NCBI RefSeq assembly: GCF_033568475.1
Contig: NC_133123.1
Span: forward strand, 2,914,001-2,978,000
DNA from: Henckelia pumila
Taxonomy: Eukaryota > Streptophyta > Magnoliopsida > Lamiales > Gesneriaceae
Reading direction: 5' to 3'
DNA: 64,000 nucleotides
The notes beneath the pieces are model-generated. The model had not been told where the DNA came from, ran no database searches, and worked only from the letters and a program-made list of their open reading frames with translations. A program made the translations under genes and the position numbers. This document shows positions 38,670 through 51,500 of the stretch, piece after piece; position 1 is the stretch's first letter, and each line of letters starts with the position of its first letter.

Positions 38670-40768
38670 ATGACCCGTCTTTCCGTTTTATGCTGCGGAA
38701 GAAGGGGTTTGATAACTAGAGATCACGAGCTTGGCGATGGTAAACTTAAAGTTTCAATCTTTAGATTATTGATGGCTTGTTCTTCCTTTAGTGATTTTTG
38801 CGATTGTAACAATTTGAATTTTGAACAGAGCTCTCACGAGTCCACAATGTTATTCTTTACTCGTATAAGGAACTGAGGACCGCTACAAATGATTTTAGTC
38901 CGTCTAATAAAATCGGGGAAGGCGGATTCGGATGTGTTTATAAGGTAAATGAAGTTTTTTATTAGTTTTCATGATAATAGATTTTAGTAGTAACACACTT
39001 TTGGTGCTGATTTGAGAAATTCTTTATCGACTAGGGAAAGCTTAGAAATGGGCAGATGGCAGCTATAAAGGTTCTCTCGTCTGGGTCAAGACAAGGAGTA
39101 TCTGAGTTCTTGACTGAAATTAAAGTAATTTCAGATATAGAGCATGAAAATTTAGTAAAGCTATATGGTTGTTGTGTGGATGGCAACGAAAGAATTCTTG
39201 TTTACAACTACCTCGAGAATAACAGCCTCGCACATACGCTTCTTGGTATATTTCCTTCTTTTGTTCTTGATTGCAAAATGCTATATAAAAATTCCTTTTT
39301 CTGAAACCTCTCATGATTGAATGGTCTAATGTCATTTTCTCCTGCTCTAGGCCGAGGTCACAGCAGCATTCGTTTCAGCTGGCGCACCCGAGTTAAAATA
39401 TGCGTCGGAGTCGCCAGAGGACTTGCTTATCTTCACGAGGAGGTGAAACCACAAATTGTCCACCGAGATATCAAAGCAAGCAACATTCTTCTTGACAAGG
39501 ATCTGACGCCTAAAATTTCGGATTTTGGCCTGGCGAAGCTCATCCCGGTGGACACGTCTCATGTCAGCACACGAGTGGCAGGAACTTTGTAAGTTTTAAA
39601 ATTTTCTGTAATGATCCAACCATCTGTTTTTGCCTTTTATCTTGGATAATTTTTCAAAATAATATTCTTATGAGACAATGTGATCACTACTATTGTAGGT
39701 TGCTCATATAATCCATCCTGGCTCTTGTTTCTTAGCGAATTAACTTGATTCTGAGCCTGTTGTTGCAGAGGTTATCTTGCACCAGAGTATGCCATCAGAG
39801 GCCAACTGAGAAGCAAGTCAGATGTTTATAGTTTTGGTGTTCTGCTTATTGAAATAGTCAGCGGTAGATGCAACACAAATACACGACTACCCCCAGAGGA
39901 ACAGTACATCCTTGAAAGGGTATGAATTTCATTAAAAGCCACTTCATAGTTTAATTTGCTGCTAGTGTGCTCTTCGAAATCTTTTCACGTTGATTATAGC
40001 TTTATATTTACAACAAAAAGTTACGTTTAAATCATTATACTACTCCTGGGTCCTAGCAAGAATTCCATTAGTTGAAAATTTGAGCAATTTTTGGGAGGGA
40101 AATTTTTGGGAAGTAATAATCATCATTTCCCCATGTATGGCTGATTATGTGAATATGTGATACAGCAATCGAAATGTAACGCTCGAATTATTGTATATTT
40201 TAGTAGATTTGGATTGCGTTAATATTAAACAACTATAATTCCCGGTATAGTGGTACGTGCTGCGAAAAAACAAAATTATGTTGCAGCCTAATGTTTGACG
40301 AGTAAATGAGAAATTCTTAAGTCTTTTTGATAAAAACATCTTATAATTTTCATGCACAGGCTTTGCTTAACTATAAAAATTTTGTTTCAGGCATGGCAAC
40401 TTTATGAGAGAAACGAGCTCGTGGCATTGGTAGACACATCACTTAATGGAGATTTTGATGCCGAACAGGCTTGCAGATTCTTAAAGATTGGTCTGCTCTG
40501 CACTCAAGACACAACCAAGCTTCGTCCTTTAATGTCAACCGTTGTTCGTATGCTCATTGGTGAGAAAAAAGTTCATGATAAGATAACAAAACCGGGCTTA
40601 ATCTCCGATTTCATGGATTTGAAGGTTAGAAGCAACCCCAAGCCTAAGCCTCACGCCGATCATGTGCCTTCTTCTTACAACTCCTCCAGCTCAGACTCGA
40701 CTTTTACTTCTGCGCCTTCTTCACAGGCTACTATGTCATTCACTGCGGTATGTGATAGGAGTAATTGA
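38670..40768 (+). CDS. CRPK1: CRPK1-like receptor-like cytoplasmic Ser/Thr kinase
   Basis: Six coding exons join in frame: 38670-38739, 38829-38944, 39035-39245, 39351-39588, 39769-39919 and 40391-40768, giving 387 residues. Arabidopsis At1g16670 (CRPK1) has about 390 and shares VHNV-YSYKELR, ENNSLA-TLLG and [10 protein letters not shown]. Kinase landmarks are GEGGFG at 53-58, the ATP-binding Lys74 in AAIK, HRD at 170-172 (an RD kinase, with KASN following), DFG at 190-192 and a [13 protein letters not shown] activation-loop end. There is no extracellular or transmembrane segment, and the N-terminal CC at 8-9 could be lipidated. Arabidopsis CRPK1 sits at the plasma membrane, phosphorylates 14-3-3 proteins in the cold and restrains freezing tolerance; the same role here is inferred. 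The C-terminal tail is Ser/Pro-rich. A 5' UTR intron is likely, from about 38141 to 38622. Confidence 0.93.
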
Positions 40769-42273
40769 GTACAAAAGTTTTGCAATGGAAAAGCATTTCT
40801 TTTTTTGTTTGAAAATATATATGTTTCCTCTCTTGGTGGTTTTGGTTTTGTGTAGTTTGTACAATCCCTGTTTATAATCATTTATCATTTGATATATATA
40901 CATATGCATACATAGATCAAAATGATGTTACCAAGTTATTGAAGAACTGTCGAGATTATCATTCTTAACAATTATTTAATTTCAAAATATCATCCTGTTG
41001 GTTTTTCAAGATTTAGATCTGATGTGAGATGCATTTGGTGCATATATATGCAAGAAAGCGCCTGCTTTCATACGGGAAACATATTGTTCTAAAGTAGATG
41101 TGTCAAAATAAACTAAGCTCACCGAATGAGTTTTCATCCTGGAAATTCACTATTCGTCAACAGCGAATGAAATGTAGATCCGTCAAAACAGATCAAGTGA
41201 GTTGAGGCGAGTTGCGGGCTGGCCTTCGTGTCCCCCATAATCTGATAGTTATATATGTGGAAACCGGCTAGGTCCATCTTATCTGGTCGGATAAAATAAG
41301 TGGACTGGTTACCAATTTCTCGATCCGTCCTGTCCCACCTCAGCCCACTAACGCATTCTGACAGTACTAATAATATGTCGGTCGGTAAAATTGCACGAGA
41401 CCCACTTCAAATTGGCTGAATTTTCAATTTTCAGAGATAATTTTGGGAACAAAATGAGAAGTAAAAATGGAAAGCCAACTCTTGATGGCATGATGCAATA
41501 TGCGATGTTCTGTGATAATAATCATACGACAGATTGAAATCTAAGAATTGATTCACACATTGTCCCAACAAATATATACGTACGATTTCTGGTATATAGC
41601 AACATCATGGTGATCAAGAAAAGCATGTACATGCAAAATAAGGACAATTATAATCTATTGTTGCGAAGTGGGATGCCTTTTTTTTTTTGCCCTCAAAAAA
41701 ATATTTAAAATAAAATTATTGAATGAAAAAGGGATAATAATTTCATGTCAATAATAGCTATGCCCCATATTTTTCATAGAAAGATTCTTACATTTAAGTG
41801 CAATGTACAAAATTGAAATAATTCCAAATATATGGTGGCGTGGCCTTTTGATATCGATCAAAGAATGAAGAGAGATGCAAAGAATATGGCTCCCATGCAT
41901 CATCATCTGGAGATGGGGACTCATATTTTTATTTGATTTTAGTTTCATCAAGCTTTGTAGCAAAAAGATACGTAACAATTTATTAATTTTTTCCCCATTT
42001 TCAATTGACCCATGCAGACCTTCTCCAACCATGCAATATTGTTTTGAACATGATTTCACTATCCTTAAAGAAATTTGTCAATGACAATTTCCTCCAAGAA
42101 TCTTAAAAAAAACAAAATTTATAAATTTTCGCAAAAAACATGTTAGATTTTATAATTTAACTGCTCCAGTAATTTGGAATTAAGAAAGAATGAAGAACTA
42201 TTATTTCATTTCTAAAATGATGCATATATATAATTCTTGAAACAACCTAAATGAACCGATTTAATTCTCGCAA

Positions 42274-42317
<44 letters not shown>
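42274..42317. repeat. (AAT)n microsatellite
   Basis: About 14 AAT units with AT-rich flanks. Confidence 0.9.
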
Positions 42318-42318
<1 letters not shown>

Positions 42319-42568
42319 GACGCTAATTAAGTTTTAATATTAATTAAATATCAAGCTATCCAAATTTAATTTGGGAATTCACTTCATCTTTTCCATCAAC
42401 CACATTTTAATTGACATACACTCTCTTACAAAGTTCTAATTAGATCCATTTTTTATCACTAACTATTTCAACACGATACATATATATAATATCTATCTTG
42501 GTCTTTGGTATATTTAATTTCTGTTTTAGAATGTAGCATCAATCTAATTAATTGTAAAATCAATAAAT

Positions 42569-42592
42569 ACACACACACACACACATATATTT

Positions 42593-42663
<71 letters not shown>
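42569..42663. repeat. Compound microsatellite (AC)n...(AAT)n
   Basis: An AC run of about eight units is followed by a short spacer and about 23 AAT units. Long leucine or asparagine open frames across it are artefacts. Confidence 0.9.
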
Positions 42664-43300
42664 TTGTTAATTATTTGGGGGCGGCTGGGATTATAGCTAC
42701 AATTATGATTATAATAATATATTTTGGCATCAGCCTGGTGTCTGTTTTCTGTTTTACAGTTTTTGTTCAAACTCTTCATGTTGTCATTTGCTGCAAAACT
42801 ATATATCTAATTCTTTCTTTCTTTCTTTTTTTCCACTTAACTTTTTTAGCGATAAGACCCCATTGGTGAATATAAAGGTAGGCGTTCATAAACATCAACG
42901 GGTAAATTTTTTTAATGCTAAATTTAATTTTATTTGTAAAATATTTATAAGATTCTAAGAACATTAATTAACTATAAATTCGACGAGGCCATGTTTGTGC
43001 TTGAATGTTATATATATACATTATGCGAAAGTGAGCTTATAAGTTATATATACTTATTTCAATTTATTGTAAATTACCCCATTAAGAATGAAGATGTGCA
43101 AATAGGATCTTGCTCTTTGTTTTTACATAAAGATATTTTTGCCAAAAAAAGGTGGTGTTATTGTATCTCATAAAGAAAAGGTGATGTTGTTGAGTTATAG
43201 GGGGGGTCACACATCATTTCCAAGGTTTAAGGTTTTTGCATGTAAAAAGTTAACGGCTGAACCAAACGGCCGTTAAAGAGAGATTCCCGAGTTTTCATCG

Positions 43301-43308
43301 CACGTGTG
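43301..43308 (+). promoter_or_regulatory. G-box/ABRE-like element upstream of PP2C
   Basis: CACGTGTG lies about 410 bases ahead of the PP2C start codon. It matches an abscisic-acid response element core and would fit stress or ABA regulation, but no coupling element was confirmed. Confidence 0.4.
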
Positions 43309-43718
43309 TGGACACGAGGGAGGGAGTCTTCAACGGTTTATTATTATTAATTATTATCACGGGCTCTTCAACTAAATATCGTTTCTTCACTGTCAACGAT
43401 TGAATTTCAATTGGAGTCTCGAAGTTGAAATTTGAAAACAAAACAGTATCCTAAGCTAAAATTATTACACCAAGAAAATTAAACTAAATAAATATAGTGT
43501 AAGAAGTCATAATATCCGAACCTACTCATACCACACACCTGAGTCACGCCTCTCTCTCTTGTTACGCCCATTCTCTCTCCTCCGGATTTCCCTATTTTCG
43601 CCGGTTTTTTCCTTGTTTCTTGGTTGTGATTCCGGTCTGGTGTGTTGAATGCTTTCTGGGTTTTTCTAGTTTGAGGCAAGAATCTGAGAAAGTTGGGATT
43701 TTTTTTGGTGGCGGGTGA

Positions 43719-46294
43719 ATGGGTATTTGTTACTCTTCGAGCAGTGGGAGGAGAAAGAAGGGGTGGAAGACCGGAAATGATGGCGGTGGGAGGTTGGATT
43801 CGAAGCCTAAGAAGAATAGCGGCGCATCTGCGGCTGCCGGCTTAGTTTCGGCGGAGAGGCTGTTTCAAATTCCGGGGCGGCTGTTTTCTAACGGGGCGAC
43901 CCGAATCGCCAGCTTGTACACTCAGCAAGGCAAGAAAGGAACGAATCAAGATGCCATGATAGTTTGGGAGGTTAGTTTTCTTCGTCTCCGATTTAGGAAA
44001 GTGTGAATGTAATGATTTATTTTTGTGTGGTCTAAAATTTTAGGCTTTGGTAGTAGTTGAAGATACAGTTAATAAATGATGCATCTTTCTGAAAGGAATC
44101 GTGTTTTATTTTGAAGAATGATGGATGTTGTTCTTGTTCATTTGGGTCAGTTTATGACTTGCTTGGATTGTTTATACGGTAGAATTTCTGTACGGGAAGC
44201 AATGCAGATGCAACTTTTTGTGGCGTGTTTGATGGCCATGGTCCTTATGGTCACATGGTTGCTAGGAAAGTAAGGGATGCTCTTCCCATTTTGCTGAGTA
44301 CACAGTGGGATACGAAGTCCGAAAGCAACCCAAATCTAGCGCACGAGAATGGAAATCCGGAAGGAATGGTGCGATTCGATGATTTCATGGATGATGATGG
44401 CTGCGAGTCATTGGAGGCCGAGGAGAACGAAAAAATTCCGGAGATGCATATTCCACTGAAGAAGTCTATATTGAAGGCTTTCAAGTTAATGGATAAGGAG
44501 TTGAAATTGCATCCTACCATTGATTGCTTCTGTAGTGGTACAACTGCAGTGGCGTTGATAATTCAGGTAGCGAACTGATCCATTAGTGTATTTTGTTGGT
44601 ATTTCTGTTTGTTAAGTGTCTAGTGTTTAATTGGTAAATTGGCTGTTTAGTACATTTACTCCATTTTGTTACTAATGTCTTGTGAAGTAATGCAATGATC
44701 GGTCTACTGTTGGAAAATTTCACCTACCACGAGGCATCATAGAAATTTGCTGGTTATTATAGAATCGTAGTTCTGTAAGCTTGTATGATCTAACGTGTCA
44801 TACAGCCTAGATGATTGAGGGCTTCTTTAATTGGAGCTCAGGAAATTTGAAACATATAAAAATGAGCCATTTGGCGGTTGATTGAATCTATGGCACAGAG
44901 GATAATACCGGTCTATAAATAATTGGGTCCATGCTAAACTTATGACTCTCCATCTGGGAACCATGACTGCCTTGTCGAGAAAAGGTTTTTTTTTTGTTAA
45001 TTTAGTTTATGAAGTTGGGATAACAGATTGCATAAACATGAAACTTGCTGCGTATTTTCTTCCAGTTTTTACACTACATTTATCTCTTGGTCTAAAATTA
45101 TGATGTGCCGGTTTTGCAATTCTGGTCTATGGGCATTATTATATTATGGGAATGATACCTTTATGACTGATCTTTGTATGGTCTGCTTATTATTTGGCTG
45201 TAGATGGTGATCCCTACTCATTTTACATAATTGTCTAGGGCCAGGATCTTGTTATTGGTAATGTTGGTGACTCAAGGGCAATATTAGCAACCCGAGACAA
45301 GGACAATGGTTTGGTCGCTTTACAGTTGACTGTGGACTTGAAACCGAATCTTCCAAGTATTCTAACCTTTTCTTATCTTTCTTGCACAAACGATTTTTGA
45401 TTATGTACATGCACTGAGACTAAAGCTTTGGGCTCTTATTTTTCAGGAGAATTTGCAAGGATCCAAAGATGTAAAGGAAGGGTTTTTGCACTGCAAGATG
45501 AACCAGAAGTTGCACGAGTATGGTTGCCAAATAGCGACTCCCCTGGCCTGGCAATGGCTAGAGCATTTGGAGACTTCTGCTTGAAGGATTTTGGTTTAAT
45601 TTCCATGCCAGACGTTTATCATCACCACATAACACAGAGAGATGAATTCGTCATTCTTGCCACTGATGGAGTACGTTTCTGTTATTGCTCATTTGTTTAT
45701 AACTGAAACCTAGATGGTGTACAAACTTGGCCTTTACCCATTTAAACACAGGTGTGGGATGTCCTCTCAAATAAAGAAGCTGTGGACATAGTTGCCTCAG
45801 CTCCAAGTCGTGGAACAGCCGCCAGAGCTCTCGTTGACTGTGCGACTAGGGCATGGAAACTCAAGTACCCGACGTCAAAGAATGATGACTGTGCTGTCGT
45901 ATGTCTCTTCCTAGAACACGTGCCTGCAGCCAGCACACCAAAAGAACAAAACGATTTCCCAGGAACTCCAGAGGAGGAAACTGATACTGTTCCCACATCA
46001 GCGGAAACCGAGATCTCAGATACAGATGCCACAACTTCTCATGGTGTTTTTGCTGAACCTCTGGATACAACTAAAGAATCCAGCGAGATTGTGCCTGTTA
46101 CAGAGGAAGAAGAGATAAAGAAGCCGGAAAAAACACTCGGTCAATCGAAGAGGAGCTTAGCCGAGTGTCTTTCAACCGCAGAGGAAGAAGAATGGTCAGC
46201 CCTGGAAGGTTTTTCCCGAGCCAACAGTTTACTCAGTCTCCCCAGATTCTTACCTTTCGACAAACGATCCACGAGTTGGAGAAAATGGTTATGA
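43719..46294 (+). CDS. Protein phosphatase 2C, clade E type, N-myristoylated
   Basis: Five exons join in frame: 43719-43970, 44183-44566, 45239-45356, 45447-45670 and 45752-46294, giving 506 residues. The start MGICYSSSSGRRKKG has Gly2 and Cys4, a myristoylation plus palmitoylation pattern for plasma-membrane anchoring. The PP2C domain spans about residues 60-390: GTNQDAMIVWENF, the metal-binding FDGHGPYGHMVA, SGTTAVALIIQ, IGNVGDSRAI, SPGLAMARAFGDFCLKDFG, ATDGVWDVLS and the final Asp motif NDDCAVVCLFL. All key metal-binding aspartates seen in the family are present. The C-terminal about 115 residues are acidic and low-complexity. The closest remembered relatives are Arabidopsis PP2C33 (At3g02750) and its clade E siblings. 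These act on membrane-associated kinases; the specific substrate is unknown. A 3' UTR intron (GTATG near 46334, acceptor near 46590) is possible. Confidence 0.93.
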
Positions 46295-48558
46295 AACACC
46301 CCGAAAAAGAGCTACATTATTCGCAAGGAAACAGGTATGTTTTGCTTTTAGATGGAGCCGGTTAAGTTCCCCAAATACAATTTCTGAACACCTACACGGT
46401 GTGGAGTCTATTTTTCTTGTCGGAATTTCTTGAGGCCTGAAAATTGTTTGTGGGATTTACAGCATGGTGGCTCTAGGCTTCTTAGTCTTGGTATTTTGGT
46501 AGGTATGCTTTTGTATGTACTTCTGATATACTATATATGTTCACAATTATATCTATATTATAATATATATGTTGTATACTGTTTGCAGGAAAATAGATTG
46601 TATACATTCTGTACGTCTGTTGCCAATGAAACAGTCAACAATGTGTGAGCAATGAAAATCAACTTTGTTTTTTATCGGGCATTTGGTTAATGAGATGTAT
46701 TTTCCTTTGAGCAAGATGATTTTATTAGAAATCTTTTACACAAGCATAGATTTGCATAGGGACGTGTGTTGTAAAGCAATACATGTTCTTTTTTGAAAAA
46801 TTGATGATGTTAATTATACTCTATTTTATATCGTGAACATTTCATTTTATTAAGGAAATGATATTCATTTTGAATATAAAATGGATAAATAAGATTGGGA
46901 CATTTTTCAATTATATATATATTCATCAATAGTACGAACCAATAATAGACAAGCCCTTTCCCCCTAGCAAGGGGTGGGACATAAAATCAATGAACAAAAA
47001 TTAAAAAGTGACATGCTCCAAGAGAAAATTCATACATTTTGGAATAGAATATATGTACGTGATGTTCATGAATTTATATCTATGAGACGGGTTGATTCAT
47101 TTTATATTTACGGTGAAATGTGATGTTTTTAACTTTAAGAAAATAATTTTTTTTATTAGTTTATTTATTTGGACGTTTCATAAAATTAACTCATGACCGG
47201 AGTCATTGTTTAGAATACTAAGGTATGCGTTTGAAGTGAATACGGAAGTGGCCATAAATTTTGCATATGCGTTTGAAGTGAATACGGAAGTGGCCATAAA
47301 TTTTGCATGGACCATATATAGCCCCAAATTTTAAGTGGTACGCAAGTTCAGAGCTAATATTAAATGCTGATGGGAATTGGACAAGGAAATATTTATCGTC
47401 GATAACTTTAAAAGCATGCAATCCACCCAATTTTTTTTTATTTATTTCTTCCTTCCACCTGTTTCAGACATTATCCTTTTTTTTTTCCTTTTTTTTTTCC
47501 AGAATACAATCCCCCAGTTTTATTTGCTTATTATTATATTTGTCAAAAATATTATTCTTTCTATTTTGTCTCCCTCCGACGCTAATATCCGTGAAAATTT
47601 AAACTTCAGCATCCTTTCTAAATCACAAATAAACTCGAAACTTAGCCATAGTAGTTTTCATCCGTAATACTAATTTATACTTAATTTCGTTTAAGACATG
47701 TCTACTCGTATAAAATATGAAACAATACACCATTTGAGCATCTCAATATTTAAATTTAAATTATGATACAAAAGACAGGTGGTATTATTTCAAAAATTTA
47801 TTTTTGCTGACCCTTTTTAAGTATCCTAAAACCTAAGGTAAAGGACTATCAAACTGGTAAAAAAGGTGGGTAGACTTTTCAACCTCCGAGAACATGTGAA
47901 GCGAAGCAGCTTTACAATTATGGTACAATTAATTAATTAACAAAGTGAAACGATGATACAGATATACATGTTCATGTCTATAATAAAAATAATATTTTTC
48001 ATAAGTTGCATAAAATAATAAATTCGTCTAATAAAAAGGTACAGCGAAGGAAAGTTAAGGGGACTCCAGTAGACCAGTGTTGTTTTGTGGCCCTACAATT
48101 TTACTTTACATTACAAACAATCAAGCGTTTGAATCACCACAAATTTTTTTTTTTTTATACAGATTTCCAGGATTGTCTTCTCGATCTGTAGCTGAAAATG
48201 GGAGGATTCATTCTAGAAATTGACGTGGGATTTGTAAAATTGGAAAAGCAAAACGGAAAACATTCGTATATATAATTGAACATGGTCCATAATATTGGCC
48301 CCACATTCATACATTTCTATTACTTCGGATTCAGATAGTACTCGTTTATTCCGTCTCCTAGTCACAAATTTTGGGATGCTAGAAATTCATAAGACTACTG
48401 TCAAATTTTTACATGGCAACCATCTCCTCCAATGGATCATCTTCCACCTTTATGAAAGGTTAAAGAACGACAAGTTGAGGTAAATCAAGCTGGCATCTTG
48501 GCAGGGCATAGGAAATAATGAATTACCCTTTTTGCCGATAGGTTAGCGAGTACATCAA
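46295..48558. other. Intergenic between PP2C and PEX5 3' end (convergent genes)
   Basis: The PP2C 3' UTR probably reaches about 46690. After that the sequence is AT-rich, with a MITE-like GAGACGGG piece near 47092, a 42-bp tandem duplication at 47224-47307 and T-rich runs near 47430-47510. No gene was recognised. Confidence 0.55.
47224..47307. repeat. 42-bp tandem duplication
   Basis: Two copies of a unit starting TATGCGTTTGAAGTG lie head to tail (47224 and 47266) and appear identical by eye. Confidence 0.85.
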
Positions 48559-51500
48559 TCATAGGGGAAACTCCTTCTGGAGAATATCAAGGTTTCTAGA
48601 ATCGCAAGCTTCAAGCATATCATTCCTTGACGCGCAGCTGCAAAATGAAGGGTGTGAATGTGACACGATTTGAAAAAGTGGGGGAGTCAACAGACTGATA
48701 GCATCGATTGTGCAAAGTACCTTAGTGAGATTCTCAAATATTGCCAAGCGTTGTCCGCCTTTGGATTCATAGACAGTGCCCGGACATAGTAAGAAATTGA
48801 ATCCTCGTACCTACCCTGAAAGCAAAAGAAATTGTAAGCCAAGTGGCATGGCAAAGCAAATTTTATGCAAAGGTAATAATCAATACTGATGTTAGTGCAT
48901 GGAATCCTCGTACCTACCCTGAAAGCAAAAGAAATTGTAAGCCAAGTGGCATGGCAAAGCAAATTTTATGCAAAGGTAATAATCAATACTGATGTTAGTG
49001 CATGGAACTCGAAAGTGAAGGGATGAAAGAAATTCAGGATCTCACTTTTTCATGAGTAAACATTATAATCAAGTTAAGAATAAAAGAAGAAAGAAGAAGA
49101 GAAGAGAGGGAGGGAGAGAGGGGAGGGGGTGGGGGGGTGGGTGTTGTAATGTTACACATTCAGATAATTGATCAAGAGTCTCATGAATGAAACTTCCATG
49201 TTCAAATTTAATCTTACTTTTTGTGCATTCAAAAGACATGTAACATTAAAAAGTTTTCATGCATTTCATGGTCTATGTGCTATGCATATGTAAATTTCAA
49301 GGACTCAAGGATGGATCGTACCTGATTGGCATAACTGATACCCATGTTTGCCCACGCACGCACATAATTAGGCTTCAAATCTAGAGCCTGACAAATGGTA
49401 AACTTGAGAATAAATAATACAGAAGCATTCACAAGAACAGGTAAGTGGGGAGCTGGAAGGATGAGCACAAGAATTTAACCATACATGTGATCTAACCAAA
49501 AATAACCAACCCCTAAAATCCAAAATTCAAAAAATCCACCTTTGTTGTCCCCACGTCTGACTAGTTCTTTACAAATTTCCACTTAATGTTTAATCTCAGG
49601 TAAAGGAACAAACATATAAAAGCTATAAAATGCTAAATATCACAAGGGTCTTCAATGCCAGAATAAACGTAGCTCAATTAACATTCATTTGAGTCAGGCG
49701 GATGCGAAGGCTTTAGCTAGAGCCTCCAGTTCTGTCTATAATAAGGTTGTACAGATCACTGATGATTATAAATGGCCACATTCTACCTGAATGGTCCGTA
49801 ACTTGCATTTTCTCTTATAAATGGACACAAAGAAGTTTATGTAAGTCACCTGTTGATAAGCAAAAATAGCATCAGCACTCTGAACACTATTGGCCTGTGT
49901 TGCACCCAGCTTATTCCAGAGCGAATAGTCTCGTGGTTTGAGTTTCAAAGCAGTCTGAAAAGCTTCAATGGCTTTGTCATATTCTCTGGACAAGTTGTAC
50001 ATCACACCCAGTACAATATGTACATCAGCATCATCAGGTGACATTTTAGAAGCCTCGTTAAATAACCTTGCCACCTGTACCAAGTTAAATTGAAACCGCT
50101 GGAAATGAATACTTTTATCAAGACTTTTTACAGTATAAAACAAGGAGACCATCAGATGAGGTACTATGTCAAATGCAAGTATGAAAATAGGGAACACAGC
50201 ATGGAGAAGGGTACGACGTCCCGACTACCCTTACATCTGCATAATAAAGGTTGTCAGGTTGATCTGGAGGGGCAATGACCCCATACTTAGGATGGTGGAG
50301 TAGCCAACTGTACAAGTACTTTAATGCAGCCGCTTGTTCCAACTCTGGAAAAGTAATGACCCCAAAGTATGTTAAAAAAAAGTTTGTTCGCTAAAAATTG
50401 GGATCTTATAAATCATTATTTGGTCATAGACAAATACAAATACAGCCAATACTGATGTAACCAAAAAAAAGGGGGGAACACTCTTGTTAATTTGATCTCT
50501 TTGCTGAGGCAACTACTAACCGTTTGTATGACTCACACCAAGAGCAAGTAGTACTTCCAAGTTTGTTGGATCAACCTCCTGTGCACGCATCATCGCTGCA
50601 ATAGCCTGTAATAGGAGATTATTGTGAGATGTGAGGAGTATATATGGGCACCTCAAATCCAAAGTTCAACTTAGAAACCGTGATACAAAATCTTAGATGT
50701 GCTTTACTCTTAACTTCATTTTGCAAGAATCTCAATTCTCATGCGGTCATGAACTCTTAGATATCCTCATCTTTAAAAATATGCAGGCAATGAAATACCA
50801 CAAGAGAGAGGAAAAACTGTAACAAGATTTAGTACTCCACAAAACACCACACAACAAGATTTAAAATTAATGTGAGTGGAAAGGACCAATAAAATGTAAA
50901 TTAAATACAGTTGAGACCTGCTGATCATCATCATTCTCTGCATGTGTAATACCAAGCAATCTCCAACCCTCAGCATTGTTAGGATTCTTTAGAACCTCAG
51001 CTTCTAAAGCAAGAACTGCCTCACTTAAAAGCCCCTTGCGAAACAGTTCCTGCCCTTCCTTTAAGGGATTAGGATGGCCAACATATGGATTTAGATCAGA
51101 GAAAACATATACCCCCCTCGATGTTTCTGATTTCAGCTTTAGTGATGATTGTTCATTTAGGTACCTGTACATCCAAACCAAAACAATATTAATGCAAACT
51201 ACTCAAGGTATTCAAACTCAAATTTATACCGTGGTACTTGAATATTTTTAACTTAGGAGGCCGTTTGGGCCACTCTTGCTCTTTCCTTGTGCCAGTTTGC
51301 TTCAAGGTTGATTCTTCATACTTAGTTCAATGCGGATACGTCGTCTCTATAAAAGTTACCATACCCAACAAATAAAGAGAACAAGGGCCTAAAGCATTCA
51401 GTATTTACGAGGTCTCTTGCAAGCAAAAAAAGGCGGATGCAGGAATTTTGCTATACATCAGATAATGTGTTTCAATGCTGCCATTGATTGTTTCTAAAGG

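Larger units (their letters stand above)
40769..43718. other. Intergenic between kinase and PP2C genes
   Basis: The kinase 3' UTR probably ends near 40910. The stretch 41100-41390 has CCGTCC/GGTCGGATAAAATA-like motifs that may be a decayed hAT-type element. Two (AAT)n microsatellites lie at 42274-42317 and 42595-42663, the latter after an (AC)n run at 42569-42584. No gene was seen. The PP2C promoter and CT-rich leader occupy about 43250-43718. Confidence 0.55.

Noticed and set aside
42468-42779. Poly-leucine and poly-asparagine open frames
   Set aside because: They are produced by the (AAT)n repeat read on both strands.
48687-48962. 91-codon open frame joining intron and exon 14 of PEX5
   Set aside because: It results from the 103-bp duplication. 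Only the part after the acceptor at 48815 is exon.
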